Source: Mycolicibacterium iranicum
GTDB lineage: Bacteria; Actinomycetota; Actinomycetes; Mycobacteriales; Mycobacteriaceae
Assembly (NCBI RefSeq): GCF_001650495.1
Contig: NZ_LWCS01000018.1
Location: 1 to 64,000 of the forward strand
Reading direction: 5' to 3'
DNA: 64,000 bases
Shown here: piece by piece, positions 1 to 8,972 of the stretch
Position numbering within the stretch: the stretch's first letter is position 1
How the letters are laid out: every line of letters begins with the position of its first letter
Program-made: the position numbers and the translations under genes
The notes under the pieces: generated by a model
Seen by the model: the letters and a program-made list of their open reading frames with translations, nothing else
Told to the model about the DNA's origin: nothing
Database searches by the model: none

Positions 1-2
1 CG

Positions 3-395
3 CCACCGGTGATCGTCCTGCCGCGTCAGCCGCAGTGGACACCGCCCCGATGGCAGTGGCCCAACCAGCAGCCCTACGAGCCGGACAACGACCCCTGGGA
101 CCCGCCGTGGGAGGACGATGATCCGCCCACCACGAGGCCTCCGCAGACGACCAAGACGCCGCAGGTGCCGACGGTCCCGCAGGTCCCGACCGTGCCGACG
201 GTGCCCCAGCAGCCGCAGTGGCCCGGTAGCGGATCGGGGTCAGGCTCGGGTTCCGGGTCCAACTCGGGCTCCGGGTCTGGTGGCGGCCGCGGTGACAGTG
301 GCGGCGGCTCGCGAGGTGGCTCGGGCACCGGCGTGCCCGGCGACATCAACGGTGACGGCTGCTTCCTGATCTTCTGCGGTACCGGCCGCAACTAG
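3..395 (+). CDS. C-terminal part of a Pro-rich, Gly/Ser-rich protein (5' end outside window)
   Basis: The frame is open to the left edge, so this is the 3' end of a longer gene; the GTG at 9 is probably internal. The visible residues are Pro/Trp-rich (PRQPQW, PPRWQWP), then acidic (DNDPWDPPWEDDD), then repeat PQVPTVPTVP, then a long Gly-Ser run with one RGD, and end in GDINGDGCFLIFCGTGRN. The style matches exported, disordered tails of mycobacterial envelope proteins such as those of the Hsp70-like proteins later in the window. DINGDG resembles a calcium-binding DxNxDG loop, but too little is present to call a dockerin or EF-hand. Function unknown. Confidence 0.6.
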   Translation, partial: PPVIVLPRQPQWTPPRWQWPNQQPYEPDNDPWDPPWEDDDPPTTRPPQTTKTPQVPTVPQVPTVPTVPQQPQWPGSGSGSGSGSGSNSGSGSGGGRGDSGGGSRGGSGTGVPGDINGDGCFLIFCGTGRN

Positions 396-472
396 CGTTC
401 GTCACCTTCCGTTGGTCTGGCGCTTCGTGTCGCGTTGGCTTCAGCTCATCGGAGGTGGGTACTGAGGGCGGT

Positions 473-1813
473 ATGCGCTGTACCGTCTTCGGGACCGGAT
501 ATTTGGGTGCGACCCATGCCGCGGGCATGGCCGAGCTCGGCCACGAGGTCATCGGCGTCGACGTCGACGCCGGCAAGGTCGCGAAACTCTCTGGCGGTGA
601 GGCTCCGTTCTACGAGCCCGGGCTGCGGGAGATGTTGCAGCGCAACATTGATGCGGGACGACTGCGCTTCACGACCGACTATGCCGAGGCGGCCGAATTC
701 GCCGATGTGCACTTCCTCGGGGTCGGAACACCGCAGAAGAAGGGTGAGTACGCGGCCGATCTGCGCCACGTCTACGCCGTCATCGACACCCTGGTGCCGC
801 TGCTGACCCGTTCAGCGGTGATTATCGGCAAGTCGACCGTGCCGGTCGGCACCGCGGCTGAACTCGTCGAGCGGGCCGCAGGCCTCGCTCCGGAAGGCGT
901 CACCGTTGAGGTGGCGTGGAACCCGGAGTTCCTGCGGGAAGGATTCGCCGTTGCCGACACTCTGCACCCCGACCGCATTGTGCTTGGGGTGCAAAATAAT
1001 TCGCAGTTCGCCGAGAAGGTGGTGCGGGAGATGTACGCACCGCTGCTCGCCGACGGCGTCCCGTTCCTGGTTGCTGACCTACAGACCGCCGAATTGGTCA
1101 AGGTGTCGGCCAACGCATTTCTTGCCACCAAGATCTCGTTCATCAATGCGATCTCCGAGGTCTGCGAGGCCGTTGACGCCGACGTCACGCTGCTGGCCGA
1201 TGCGCTCGGCTACGACGCCCGCATCGGCCGCCGATTCCTCAACGCGGGCCTCGGATTCGGCGGAGGCTGCCTGCCCAAGGACATTCGGGCATTCATGGCC
1301 CGCGCAGGCGAGCTCGGCGCCAACCATGCGCTGACGTTTCTGCGCGAAGTCGACAGCATCAACATGCGCCGCCGCACCCGGATGGTCGAATTGGCCACCA
1401 GGGCGTGCGGCGGGTCGCTGCTCGGCGCCAACGCCGCGGTCCTCGGCGCGGCGTTCAAACCCGAATCCGACGACGTCCGCGACTCTCCCGCGCTCAACGT
1501 CGCCGGCATGCTCCAACTGCACGGTGCGACCGTCAACGTGTACGACCCGCAGGCGATCGAGAACTCCCGGCAGCTCTTTCCCACGCTGAACTACTCCACG
1601 TCGGTGCTGGAGGCATGTCAGCGCGCCGACGCCGTGCTGGTCCTGACCGAGTGGCGCGAGTTCGTCGACATGGATCCCGATGCGCTGGCCGAGGTGGTAC
1701 GCGCGAAAGTGATTGTGGACGGCCGCAATTGCCTCGACGTCCAGAAGTGGCAGAACGCCGGCTGGCGGGTGCACGCACTCGGCCGCAACCTCGAGCGAGC
1801 CATCCCGGCGTAA
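473..1813 (+). CDS. udgA: UDP-glucose 6-dehydrogenase
   Basis: Oxidises UDP-glucose to UDP-glucuronate with two NAD+, a cytosolic supply step for envelope polysaccharide. The N-terminal Rossmann motif is GTGYLGATHA, followed by GKSTVPVGTA and WNPEFLREGFA. The catalytic cysteine lies in GFGGGCLPKD, near residue 266. The C-terminal UDP-binding domain contains FKPESDDVRDSPALN. The protein is 446 aa, the normal family length. I chose ATG 473 (MRCTVFGTGYLG) over an upstream in-frame GTG at 455, because it starts exactly at the Rossmann strand and has GAGGG at 464-468 in front. The protein closely resembles Rv0322 from M. tuberculosis. Confidence 0.93.
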   Translation: MRCTVFGTGYLGATHAAGMAELGHEVIGVDVDAGKVAKLSGGEAPFYEPGLREMLQRNIDAGRLRFTTDYAEAAEFADVHFLGVGTPQKKGEYAADLRHVYAVIDTLVPLLTRSAVIIGKSTVPVGTAAELVERAAGLAPEGVTVEVAWNPEFLREGFAVADTLHPDRIVLGVQNNSQFAEKVVREMYAPLLADGVPFLVADLQTAELVKVSANAFLATKISFINAISEVCEAVDADVTLLADALGYDARIGRRFLNAGLGFGGGCLPKDIRAFMARAGELGANHALTFLREVDSINMRRRTRMVELATRACGGSLLGANAAVLGAAFKPESDDVRDSPALNVAGMLQLHGATVNVYDPQAIENSRQLFPTLNYSTSVLEACQRADAVLVLTEWREFVDMDPDALAEVVRAKVIVDGRNCLDVQKWQNAGWRVHALGRNLERAIPA

Positions 1814-1816
1814 TGT
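1811..1816 (+). promoter_or_regulatory. Predicted -10 element TAATGT for a leaderless transcript
   Basis: TAATGT fits the mycobacterial TAnnnT -10 pattern and is followed by exactly six bases before ATG 1823, so transcription would start at or near the A of the start codon. Its first three bases are the udgA stop codon. Inferred from spacing only. Confidence 0.5.
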
Positions 1817-1822
1817 CGGTGC

Positions 1823-2146
1823 ATGCCCGTCTACGCGTTGAATCTGTTCGACATCGCCGACCGCGACGAGTACCTGGCCTACTCCAAACGCTCACCCGCC
1901 GAGGTCGCCAGGCACGGAGGCCGTGTCGTGGCGCTCGGACAGTTCCGGGAGTCGGTCACCGGTGACATCGAGCCCCGCTCCGTGCTCATCCTGGTCGAGT
2001 GGGAATCGAAGGAGGCGTTCGACGGCTACTGCAACGACCCTGACCTAGCCGATCTGCACGCCCACCGCGAAGACGGGTCGTCCTCCTACATCTGGCACCT
2101 GTTCGACCGCTTGGACGACCTGCGACCCTTGCTTAAGGTGAACTGA
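1823..2146 (+). CDS. DUF1330-type small alpha/beta-barrel protein
   Basis: The protein is 107 aa, starts MPVYALNLFDIADRDEYLAYSKRSP and carries the ferredoxin-like dimeric barrel pattern of the DUF1330 family, including the RSVLILVEWESKEAF strand-helix. No enzymatic activity is established for the family. It ends with TGATG shared with the downstream P450 gene, so the two are probably translationally coupled. A TAATGT hexamer six bases before the ATG suggests its own leaderless promoter inside the end of udgA. Confidence 0.75.
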   Translation: MPVYALNLFDIADRDEYLAYSKRSPAEVARHGGRVVALGQFRESVTGDIEPRSVLILVEWESKEAFDGYCNDPDLADLHAHREDGSSSYIWHLFDRLDDLRPLLKVN

Positions 2147-3480
2147 TGGCGGCCGAGCTTCTGCGACAACGAATCCGGTGGATGGCACTGCACGGGGTAG
2201 TCCGCGCGCTGTCAAAGATCGGGGCACGCCGCGGGGGAGACCCGCAGGCCAGGCTGATCGCCGATCCCGAGGCGCGCGCCGACCCGGCCCGGTTCGCCGA
2301 CGAACTGCGCGGTGACGCGGCGGTGATCCGGTGCCGTGCGGTGCTGCTGACCGTCGACCACCAGGCCGCCAACGAGATCCTGCGCTCCGACGACTTCCGG
2401 GTGTCCTCACTCGGCGCCGGGCTGCCCAAACCGCTGCAGTGGGTCAACCGCAGAACCCACCCCGGCCTGCTGCATCCGATCGAACCGCCCTCGCTGCTGT
2501 CGATCGAACCGCCCGACCACACGCGGTGCCGCAAGCTCGTCTCGTCGGTGTTCACCACACGCGCCGTCGCCGCACTGCGCGACCGCGTCCAGCAGACCGC
2601 CGACACGCTCCTCGACGACCTGGAACGCGAAGCCAGCGTCGTCGACGTCGTCGAGCGGTACTGCTCGCAGCTGCCCGTCGCGGTGATCAGCGACATCCTC
2701 GGTGTGCCCGAGAGGGACCGGAAACACATTCTGCACTTCGGGGAACTAGGTGCGCCAAGCCTCGACATCGGATTGTCCTGGAAGCAGTTCCAGCAGGTGC
2801 ACGAGGGCCTCGTCGGCTTCAACGCCTGGCTCGGCGGCCATTTGGAGGAGCTGCGCCGCAACCCCGGCGACGACCTGATGAGCCAGCTGATCCTGGCCAG
2901 CCAGGCCTCCGACGAAGCCGACCGTTTGTCCGACCGGGAGCTGCAAGCCACGGCGGGCCTCGTGCTGGCGGCGGGCTTCGAGACCACCGTGAACCTCCTG
3001 GGTAACGGCATCCGGATGCTGCTCGACACCCCCGAACACCTGGAGACGCTGGCGGCTCGCCCCGATCTGTGGCCGAACACCGTCGAGGAGGTTCTGCGGC
3101 TGGACTCGCCCGTGCAGATGAGCGCCCGCTTCGCCCGCCGCGACGTCGTCATCGGCGGAACCCCGATCGAGCGTGGCGAACTCGTCATCGTCCACCTCGC
3201 AGGCGCCAATCGCGATCCCAAGGTGTTCACCGACCCGCACCGCTTCGACATCGAACGCGACAACGCAGGCAAGCACCTGTCCTTCTCCGGCGGCAGGCAC
3301 TTCTGCCTGGGTGCGGCGCTGGCGCGCGCCGAAGGTGAAGTCGGGCTACGCACGTTCTTCGAGCGCTATCCGGGTGCCCGGCTGGCAGGTGAGGGCAGCC
3401 GTCGCGACACCCGCGTATTACGGGGTTGGTCAACCTTGCCGATCACGCTTGGGAAGGCGCCGGCCGCGCTAGGTTCGTAG
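2146..3480 (+). CDS. Cytochrome P450, CYP140-like
   Basis: Heme-thiolate monooxygenase of 444 aa. The I-helix oxygen-activation motif is AGFETT. The K-helix ExxR is in EEVLR, and the heme-cysteine loop is FSGGRHFCLGAALARAEGE, with all key residues present. The N terminus (RWMALHGVVRALSKIG) and the stretch LDIGLSWKQF closely match what I remember of mycobacterial CYP140A1 (Rv1880c), which supports the CYP140 assignment. Substrate unknown. The start overlaps the upstream DUF1330 stop (TGATG). No ferredoxin or reductase gene is adjacent, so electrons must come from partners encoded elsewhere. Confidence 0.88.
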   Translation: MAAELLRQRIRWMALHGVVRALSKIGARRGGDPQARLIADPEARADPARFADELRGDAAVIRCRAVLLTVDHQAANEILRSDDFRVSSLGAGLPKPLQWVNRRTHPGLLHPIEPPSLLSIEPPDHTRCRKLVSSVFTTRAVAALRDRVQQTADTLLDDLEREASVVDVVERYCSQLPVAVISDILGVPERDRKHILHFGELGAPSLDIGLSWKQFQQVHEGLVGFNAWLGGHLEELRRNPGDDLMSQLILASQASDEADRLSDRELQATAGLVLAAGFETTVNLLGNGIRMLLDTPEHLETLAARPDLWPNTVEEVLRLDSPVQMSARFARRDVVIGGTPIERGELVIVHLAGANRDPKVFTDPHRFDIERDNAGKHLSFSGGRHFCLGAALARAEGEVGLRTFFERYPGARLAGEGSRRDTRVLRGWSTLPITLGKAPAALGS

Positions 3481-3482
3481 GG

Positions 3483-4229
3483 GTGGACTTCCGAGCAGCC
3501 CTGCTCGAGCAGACTCGAGCATTCGGTGAACTGATCCGATCGGGAGACCCGGCGACTCCCGTCCCCACATGCGGCGAATGGACGCTCAAGCAGCTGTTCC
3601 GTCACGTGGGTCGCGGAAATCGTTGGGCCGCACAGATCATCAGTGAACGACGCAATCAGCCTCCCGACCCGCGGGAGGTGCGTGACGGCAGACCGCCCGA
3701 GGACCTCGACGCCGCTATCGAATGGCTCAACGCCGGGGCGCAGGCTGTCATCGACGCCGTCAACCGCGTCGGCTCCGACGCACGGGTGTGGACGTTCGTC
3801 GGACCCAGGCCGGCGGGCTGGTGGATACGACGGCGCGTCCACGAGGTCGCGGTGCACCGGCTCGACGCGGCGCTGGCGCTCGGCGCCGAGGTGGAGCTGC
3901 CCGCCGAACTCGCCGCCGACAGCCTCAGCGAGTGGATCGAGCTCGCCACCGTCGACAGGAGCCGCCCGGCCGCGTTGGAGCGCGGACAATCGGTGCACCT
4001 GCACGCCACCGAGGAGAAGCTGGGCCCGACGGGGGAGTGGACCATCGTCCACGACGACGAGGGGCTGTCCTGGTCACACAGCCACGGCAAGGGCGCTGTG
4101 GCGTTGCGGGGACCTGTCAACGCGCTGCTGCTGGCCACCTTGCGGCGCAAGACCGCGGCCGACGCCGGGCTGGAGGTTCTCGGCGACGCGACCGTCTGGG
4201 ACGCGTGGCTGGAGCGCACGCCGTTCTAG
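3483..4229 (+). CDS. Maleylpyruvate isomerase (MDMPI) family, TIGR03083-type protein
   Basis: Starts GTG 3483, two bases after the P450 stop (VDFRAALLEQTRAFGEL), giving 248 aa. The N-terminal DinB/MDMPI four-helix domain has the pattern CGEWTLKQLFRHVGRGNRW, with the His expected to bind metal, and later RRRVHEVAVHRLDAAL with further candidate metal ligands. A small C-terminal MDMPI_C-like domain follows (GAVALRGPVNALLLATLRRK). The family uses mycothiol as cofactor where studied; the specific reaction here is unknown. A longer upstream start would overlap the P450 and is not supported. Confidence 0.75.
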   Translation: MDFRAALLEQTRAFGELIRSGDPATPVPTCGEWTLKQLFRHVGRGNRWAAQIISERRNQPPDPREVRDGRPPEDLDAAIEWLNAGAQAVIDAVNRVGSDARVWTFVGPRPAGWWIRRRVHEVAVHRLDAALALGAEVELPAELAADSLSEWIELATVDRSRPAALERGQSVHLHATEEKLGPTGEWTIVHDDEGLSWSHSHGKGAVALRGPVNALLLATLRRKTAADAGLEVLGDATVWDAWLERTPF

Positions 4230-4232
4230 GCT
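4227..4232 (+). promoter_or_regulatory. Predicted -10 element TAGGCT for a leaderless transcript
   Basis: TAGGCT fits TAnnnT, with exactly six bases to ATG 4239. It begins with the TAG stop codon of the preceding gene. Inferred from spacing only. Confidence 0.5.
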
Positions 4233-4238
4233 CGAGGT

Positions 4239-4607
4239 ATGACCACTTCGGAGCTGGCCACCGTTCTCGCCTGGCACGACGCGCTCAACGCCGCCGACAT
4301 CGACACACTGCTGGCGCTGTCCAGCGATGACATCGAGATCGGTGACTCCGGCGGTGCCGCCCAAGGCCACGCCGCCTTGGGGGAGTGGGCCCGGTCATTG
4401 GACGTCAAAGTCGAACCCGGCCGCATCTACGTCAACGACGGGGTGGTCGTCGTCGAACAGCAGACCGTGTCCGTCACCGGCGAGACCGGAACGGTCGCCT
4501 CCGCATTCCGTGTCGTCCACGACCACGTCACCTCGGTGTTCCGGCATGACTCGCTGGACGCGGCGCTGGCCGCCACCGAGCTGACCGAAGCGGACCTGAC
4601 GGGCTGA
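4239..4607 (+). CDS. SnoaL/NTF2-like fold small protein (Rv0333-like)
   Basis: 122 aa with the NTF2-like cone-fold pattern: N-terminal helix [26 protein letters not shown], a GHAALGEWA helix and several C-terminal strands ending [21 protein letters not shown]. Ligand or reaction unknown. It ends TGATG, so its stop overlaps the rmlA start; M. tuberculosis has a small hypothetical gene, Rv0333, in the same place. A TAGGCT hexamer six bases before the ATG suggests a leaderless transcript that would also carry rmlA. Confidence 0.7.
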   Translation: MTTSELATVLAWHDALNAADIDTLLALSSDDIEIGDSGGAAQGHAALGEWARSLDVKVEPGRIYVNDGVVVVEQQTVSVTGETGTVASAFRVVHDHVTSVFRHDSLDAALAATELTEADLTG

Positions 4608-5476
4608 TGCGAGGAATCATCCTGGCAGGTGGATCGGGCTCCCGCCTCCATCCGATCACCCTGGGCGTCAGCAAGCAGCTGGTGCCCGTCTACGACAAGC
4701 CGCTGATCTATTACCCGCTCTCCACGCTCATCCTGGCAGGCATCCGCGACATCCTCGTGATCACCACCGCGCTGGACGCGCCGGATTTCCGTCGATTGCT
4801 CGGCGACGGTTCGCAAATCGGAGTGAACCTGACATACGCCGTGCAGGACGAACCGGAAGGCCTCGCGCAGGCCTTCGTGATCGGAGCATCACACATCGGT
4901 GCCGACTCGGTGGCACTGGTGTTGGGGGACAACATCTTCTACGGCCCCGGCCTCGGCACCAGCCTGCAGCGGTTCCACAATGTCGTCGGAGGATCCATTT
5001 TCGGATACTGGGTGGCCGATCCGTCGGCCTACGGGGTGATCGAGCTCAACGCCGACGGCAGGGCGGTCTCGCTGGAGGAGAAACCGTCAATTCCCAAGTC
5101 GCACTACGCGGTGCCCGGACTGTACTTCTACGACAACGATGTCATCGAAATCGCCCGTGGGCTCGGCAAATCCGAGCGCGGAGAATACGAGATCACCGAG
5201 ATCAATCAGACCTACCTCAAGCAGGGCAGGCTCAGCGTCGAATTGCTGGCGCGCGGGACGGCATGGCTGGACGCCGGGACATTCGACTCGCTGCTCGACG
5301 CCGGTGACTACGTGCGGACCATCGAGCAGCGGCAGGGACTCAAGATCAGCGTGCCGGAGGAAGTGGCCTGGCGCGTCGGCTTCATCGACGACGACGCGCT
5401 GGAGAAGCGGGCCCGTACCTTGCTGAAGTCCGGCTACGGCACCTATCTGCTGGAGTTGCTGGGCCGCCGAAACTGA
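4607..5476 (+). CDS. rmlA: Glucose-1-phosphate thymidylyltransferase
   Basis: Makes dTDP-glucose from dTTP and glucose-1-phosphate, the first step to dTDP-rhamnose for the rhamnosyl linker between peptidoglycan and arabinogalactan. The nucleotidyltransferase signature is [20 protein letters not shown] at residues 6-25, followed by [11 protein letters not shown]. Other conserved blocks are [30 protein letters not shown] and [16 protein letters not shown]. 289 aa matches the family. Its ATG overlaps the previous stop, indicating coupling. It sits where Rv0334 sits relative to Rv0333. Confidence 0.95.
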   Translation: MRGIILAGGSGSRLHPITLGVSKQLVPVYDKPLIYYPLSTLILAGIRDILVITTALDAPDFRRLLGDGSQIGVNLTYAVQDEPEGLAQAFVIGASHIGADSVALVLGDNIFYGPGLGTSLQRFHNVVGGSIFGYWVADPSAYGVIELNADGRAVSLEEKPSIPKSHYAVPGLYFYDNDVIEIARGLGKSERGEYEITEINQTYLKQGRLSVELLARGTAWLDAGTFDSLLDAGDYVRTIEQRQGLKISVPEEVAWRVGFIDDDALEKRARTLLKSGYGTYLLELLGRRN

Positions 5477-5536
5477 GGGTAGGACCGGGGTTTCGCGCTC
5501 GCGGCGACCACGTCTTCAGGTTCGGCCACCGCGGTG

Positions 5537-6766
5537 TCAATGACGGGTGTGTTGCGGGGTGGCCAGCAGCGCGGCGATCCCCGTCGTCAGCGGCACCGAC
5601 AGCGCCAGCGCGATCCCTCCCACCGCCGAGCGGGCCACCTCGATGGCCACGCTCTCGCTCGTCAGCACGTCGCCGAGGGACCGGTTGGCAACGCTGAACA
5701 GCAACAGCAGCGGCAGCGCGCTACCCGCGTACGCCAGGACGAGCGTGTAGACGGTCGAGGCGATGTGGTCGCGGCCCACCCGCATGGCCCCGACGAAAAC
5801 CTCGCGACGGGTTGCGCCATCGCCGAGGGCGGCCAACTCGAACGCCGTCGAGGCCTGAGTGACGGTGACGTCGTTGAGCACGCCCAGTGAGCCGATGATG
5901 AATCCTGCCAGCAGCATGCCGGTGATCGACACGTTGCCCAGGTAGGCGGCCACCTCGTTGTTCTGGTCCTCCGACAGCCCGGTGAGGTGGGTGAGTTCGA
6001 TTGCCGCCCAGGACAACACCGCCGCCAGCAGCAGCGACGCCAAAGTCCCCAACAATGCGGCACTGGTCCGCAGGCTCACCCCGTGCGCGAGGTAGATCAC
6101 CGCGTACAGGATCGCTGCCGACGCCACCAGCGCCACCGGGACCGCTGGGCCGCCGTCGCGCAATGCCGGTAACAGGAACACCACGAGGACGCCGAACGCG
6201 ACGACGATGCCGACCAGCGCCCGCAGGCCGCGCCAGCGGGCCACCGCGACGATCACGACCGCGAACACCAGCGCGAAGGCGGCCAACGGCCACGCCCGCT
6301 CGAAGTCGTAGAACGCATACGTGGTGGTGCCCGCGTCGTCGACCTGCCTGCTGAGTCGGATGTCGTCGCCCACGGCGAGGCTGGGCTGGCCGGGACCGAC
6401 GCCGATCTCCAGCAGGGTGTTGGCGCCCTGGTTCGGTCCGCTGTCGATGGACACCAGCGACTGCACACACTCCGCGCCGGCACCCTCGGCCGGCAGCGGT
6501 GTCGACGTGAGGACCGATCCGGCCGACGGACTGCCGCAGGTGGCCTCCGTGCTGGACAGTACGTGCCCAGACTCGGTGGTGACGGCTCCGCCTGTGGCGT
6601 TCTGGAACGGCAGCGGAATGTCGGCCTTCTCACCGCTGGGCCACAACAACGCAGCGCCTACCAGGACAGCCACCCCGATGGCGACGAGCAGGCCGACGAC
6701 GATCTTGGCTGCCAGCGGGCCCAGCGGAGACGGGCCGCTCAGCGAGTGCGAATGTGAGTGCGCCAC
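5537..6766 (-). CDS. YibE/F-like multi-pass membrane protein
   Basis: About 409 aa from GTG 6766 (VAHSHSHSLSGPSPLG). One N-terminal membrane segment (IVVGLLVAIGVAVLVGAALLW) precedes an extracytoplasmic region of about 120 residues. A run of hydrophobic helices follows, with the YibE/F-type stretches SITGMLLAGFIIGSLGVLND and VTVTQASTAFEL. Family function is unknown; transport has been proposed. The in-frame extension to 6889 is Arg-rich and unlike the family. GTG 6766 has TACCCT exactly six bases upstream, consistent with a leaderless transcript. The His/Ser start (HSHSHS) could bind metal, but that is speculation. Confidence 0.78.
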   Translation of the reverse strand: MAHSHSHSLSGPSPLGPLAAKIVVGLLVAIGVAVLVGAALLWPSGEKADIPLPFQNATGGAVTTESGHVLSSTEATCGSPSAGSVLTSTPLPAEGAGAECVQSLVSIDSGPNQGANTLLEIGVGPGQPSLAVGDDIRLSRQVDDAGTTTYAFYDFERAWPLAAFALVFAVVIVAVARWRGLRALVGIVVAFGVLVVFLLPALRDGGPAVPVALVASAAILYAVIYLAHGVSLRTSAALLGTLASLLLAAVLSWAAIELTHLTGLSEDQNNEVAAYLGNVSITGMLLAGFIIGSLGVLNDVTVTQASTAFELAALGDGATRREVFVGAMRVGRDHIASTVYTLVLAYAGSALPLLLLFSVANRSLGDVLTSESVAIEVARSAVGGIALALSVPLTTGIAALLATPQHTRH

Positions 6767-6772
6767 CCGGAC

Positions 6773-6778
6773 AGGGTA
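6773..6778 (-). promoter_or_regulatory. Predicted -10 element TACCCT for a leaderless transcript
   Basis: On the minus strand TACCCT is followed by six bases and then GTG 6766 of the YibE/F gene. This spacing supports the shorter start. Confidence 0.5.
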
Positions 6779-6945
6779 GTTGTCGACACTTCGACTCTGG
6801 TGTCCCCCGGCTGGTCGTCGGCGGGCCCGCCGCGAGCGAAAGCGACGAATCTGAAGTTGTGGTCGCGGATTGGCCCGAAAACGGGACATAAGCTCAGATT
6901 CGGCGGGAGGCGATTTTCGTGCGCGGACACCCCCGCGCGCCGACT

Positions 6946-6951
6946 TAGCCT
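6946..6951 (+). promoter_or_regulatory. Predicted -10 element TAGCCT for a leaderless transcript
   Basis: TAGCCT is followed by GAGGAC and then ATG 6958. The GAGGA could also act as a tight ribosome binding site, so leaderless initiation is only the likelier reading. Confidence 0.42.
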
Positions 6952-6957
6952 GAGGAC

Positions 6958-7605
6958 ATGGTCAGAAGCGCCGCCGGGCGGTCGGCATCGAAATTGGCAT
7001 TGAAGCGAGCCTATGAAGCGCTACTCGCAGAAGCGGTGGCGCCGGTGCTCAGTCAGCACCGATTCACCAGGTCGCACAACACCTTTCGCAGACAGCGCGG
7101 ACCGCTGTACGACGTCGTCAACTTCCAGCCCAATTGGAACAACAGCGTCACACCCTGGTACGGGTTCTTCGTCAATGTCGGCGTCGGGTCCGTGGAGATC
7201 GACCAGGCATGTCCAGGCCACGATCTGCAGCTGCACCCCCGCGAGGGATTTTTGCTGGACCGCCGATGGGAGCACCTCGTGCCCGATGCGCCCTATGAAT
7301 TGCGATTCGATCTGGCCACCAACATGTCAGCATTCGCGGCGCGGCTGTGCGAGAACCTGCGACTTGTCCTCGGCGCGGTGGAACGCGTGCACTCGACGCG
7401 GGACCTCGTGGAGTATGCCGTCGACAACAACCTGTTGATCGCCTACGAGAAGACATGCTGTTACCTGGCGGCGACCAAGGACACCGAAACCCTGAACCGC
7501 TATGTCGCGAGGCTGTACGGAAGCTTCGGACATCAGGAGCGCTGGGCCATTTTCAACAGCAGGATCACCGCAGCGGCGGGAACAGTGGTTACTGGCGGTA
7601 GCTGA
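6958..7605 (+). CDS. DUF4304-like protein
   Basis: 215 aa. The first 130 residues follow the DUF4304 pattern: VAPVLSQHRFTRSHNTFRRQ, then a strand ending YDVVNFQPNWNN, then YGFFVNVGVG. The C-terminal part (LVEYAVDNNLLIAYEKTCCYLAA) is helical. No catalytic residues are known for the family. It is divergent from the YibE/F gene, and its last 17 bases overlap the 3' end of the convergent aminotransferase gene, leaving no room for a terminator between them. Confidence 0.65.
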   Translation: MVRSAAGRSASKLALKRAYEALLAEAVAPVLSQHRFTRSHNTFRRQRGPLYDVVNFQPNWNNSVTPWYGFFVNVGVGSVEIDQACPGHDLQLHPREGFLLDRRWEHLVPDAPYELRFDLATNMSAFAARLCENLRLVLGAVERVHSTRDLVEYAVDNNLLIAYEKTCCYLAATKDTETLNRYVARLYGSFGHQERWAIFNSRITAAAGTVVTGGS

Positions 7606-8857
7606 CCAGGAAGTTGCCGAGGCGCTCGATCGCATTGGCCAGATCGCGCGCCCACGGCAGGGTCACGATGCGGAGGTGATCCGGTGTGGGCCAATTGAAT
7701 CCGGTGCCCTGTGTGACGAGGATCTTCTCCTGCAGCAGCAGATCCAGAACCAGCTGCTCGTCGTCGGCGACGTCGTAGACCTCCGGGTCCAGGCGCGGGA
7801 ACGCGTACAGCGCGCCCTCGGGTTTCACACAGGACACCCCGGGGATCTCGTTGAGCTTCTCCCACGCGACGTCGCGCTGCTCGAGCAACCGGCCGCCGGG
7901 CAGGACCAGATCGTCGATGCTCTGGTGACCTCCGAGAGCCACCTGAATCGCGTGCTGGGCAGGAACATTCGGGCACAGCCGCATGTTGGCCAGCAGGCTG
8001 ATGCCCTCGATGAAGCTGGTGGCATGCTCCTTGGGGCCGGTGATGACGAGCCAGCCGGATCGGTAACCCGCCACGCGGTACGCCTTGGACAGCCCATTGA
8101 AGGTCAGTGTCAACAGATCCGGCGCCAGGGAGGCCAGGGCGATGTGCTTGGCATCGTCGTAGAGGATCTTGTCGTAGATCTCGTCGGCCAGCAGCAGCAG
8201 CTGATGCTTGCGCGCCAGTTCGACGATCTGCGTGAGATTTTCGCGGGTGTACACCGCGCCGGTCGGGTTGTTCGGGTTGATCACGACAATCGCCTTGGTG
8301 CGGTCGGTGATCTTGGATTCCATGTCCGCGATATCGGGCTGCCAGCCCTGCGTTTCGTCACACAGGTAGTGCACGGGGGTGCCGCCGGCCAGCGATGTCG
8401 AGGCGGTCCACAGCGGATAGTCCGGCGCGGGGATCAGCACCTGGTCGCCGTTGTCCAGCAGCGCCTGCAGCGTCATCGTGATCAGCTCGGACACGCCGTT
8501 GCCGAGGAAGACGTCGTCGATGTCGAAACGGGGGAAACCGTCGACGAGTTCGTAGCGCGTGAACACCGCACGACGGGCGCTGACGATTCCCTTCGAATCC
8601 GAGTATCCCTGGGCATAGGGCAGCGCCTGGATGATGTCGCGCATGATGACGTCGGGCGCCTCGAAGCCGAACGGCGCAGGATTGCCGATGTTGAGCTTGA
8701 GGATTCGGTGGCCTTCGGCTTCCAGACGCGAGGCGTGCTCGTGTACGGGTCCGCGGATCTCGTACAGGACGTCCTGCAACTTGCTGGACTGCGCGAATTC
8801 GCGCTGGCGCCCGTGCTGGCCACTACTCGTGTGCCATGGCACCTGGTGCGTACTCAT
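7589..8857 (-). CDS. aspC: PLP-dependent aminotransferase (AspC/AlaA type)
   Basis: Fold-type I class I aminotransferase, 422 aa. The N-terminal LNIGNPAPFGFE, the PNNPTGAVY segment that contacts PLP phosphate, DEIYDKILYDDAKH, the Schiff-base lysine in FNGLSKAYRVAGYRSGW, and C-terminal LRIVTLPW are all present. Closest in memory to Rv0337c, named aspC. The LSKAYRVAGYRSGW pattern is that of E. coli AlaA, so glutamate-pyruvate transamination is at least as likely as aspartate. Later work places the main aspartate activity of M. tuberculosis in another gene, so the symbol is historical. Confidence 0.88.
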   Translation of the reverse strand: MSTHQVPWHTSSGQHGRQREFAQSSKLQDVLYEIRGPVHEHASRLEAEGHRILKLNIGNPAPFGFEAPDVIMRDIIQALPYAQGYSDSKGIVSARRAVFTRYELVDGFPRFDIDDVFLGNGVSELITMTLQALLDNGDQVLIPAPDYPLWTASTSLAGGTPVHYLCDETQGWQPDIADMESKITDRTKAIVVINPNNPTGAVYTRENLTQIVELARKHQLLLLADEIYDKILYDDAKHIALASLAPDLLTLTFNGLSKAYRVAGYRSGWLVITGPKEHATSFIEGISLLANMRLCPNVPAQHAIQVALGGHQSIDDLVLPGGRLLEQRDVAWEKLNEIPGVSCVKPEGALYAFPRLDPEVYDVADDEQLVLDLLLQEKILVTQGTGFNWPTPDHLRIVTLPWARDLANAIERLGNFLVSYRQ

Positions 8858-8972
8858 GACCAGAATCCTCCCACGACTGTCGACGTGTTTTTCGCCCCTG
8901 GTGACGACAGTTACTCATACGTCGCCGAAAGGTTCGACAATTCGACCCATCTGCGCTGGAAACTGGCGGGAA

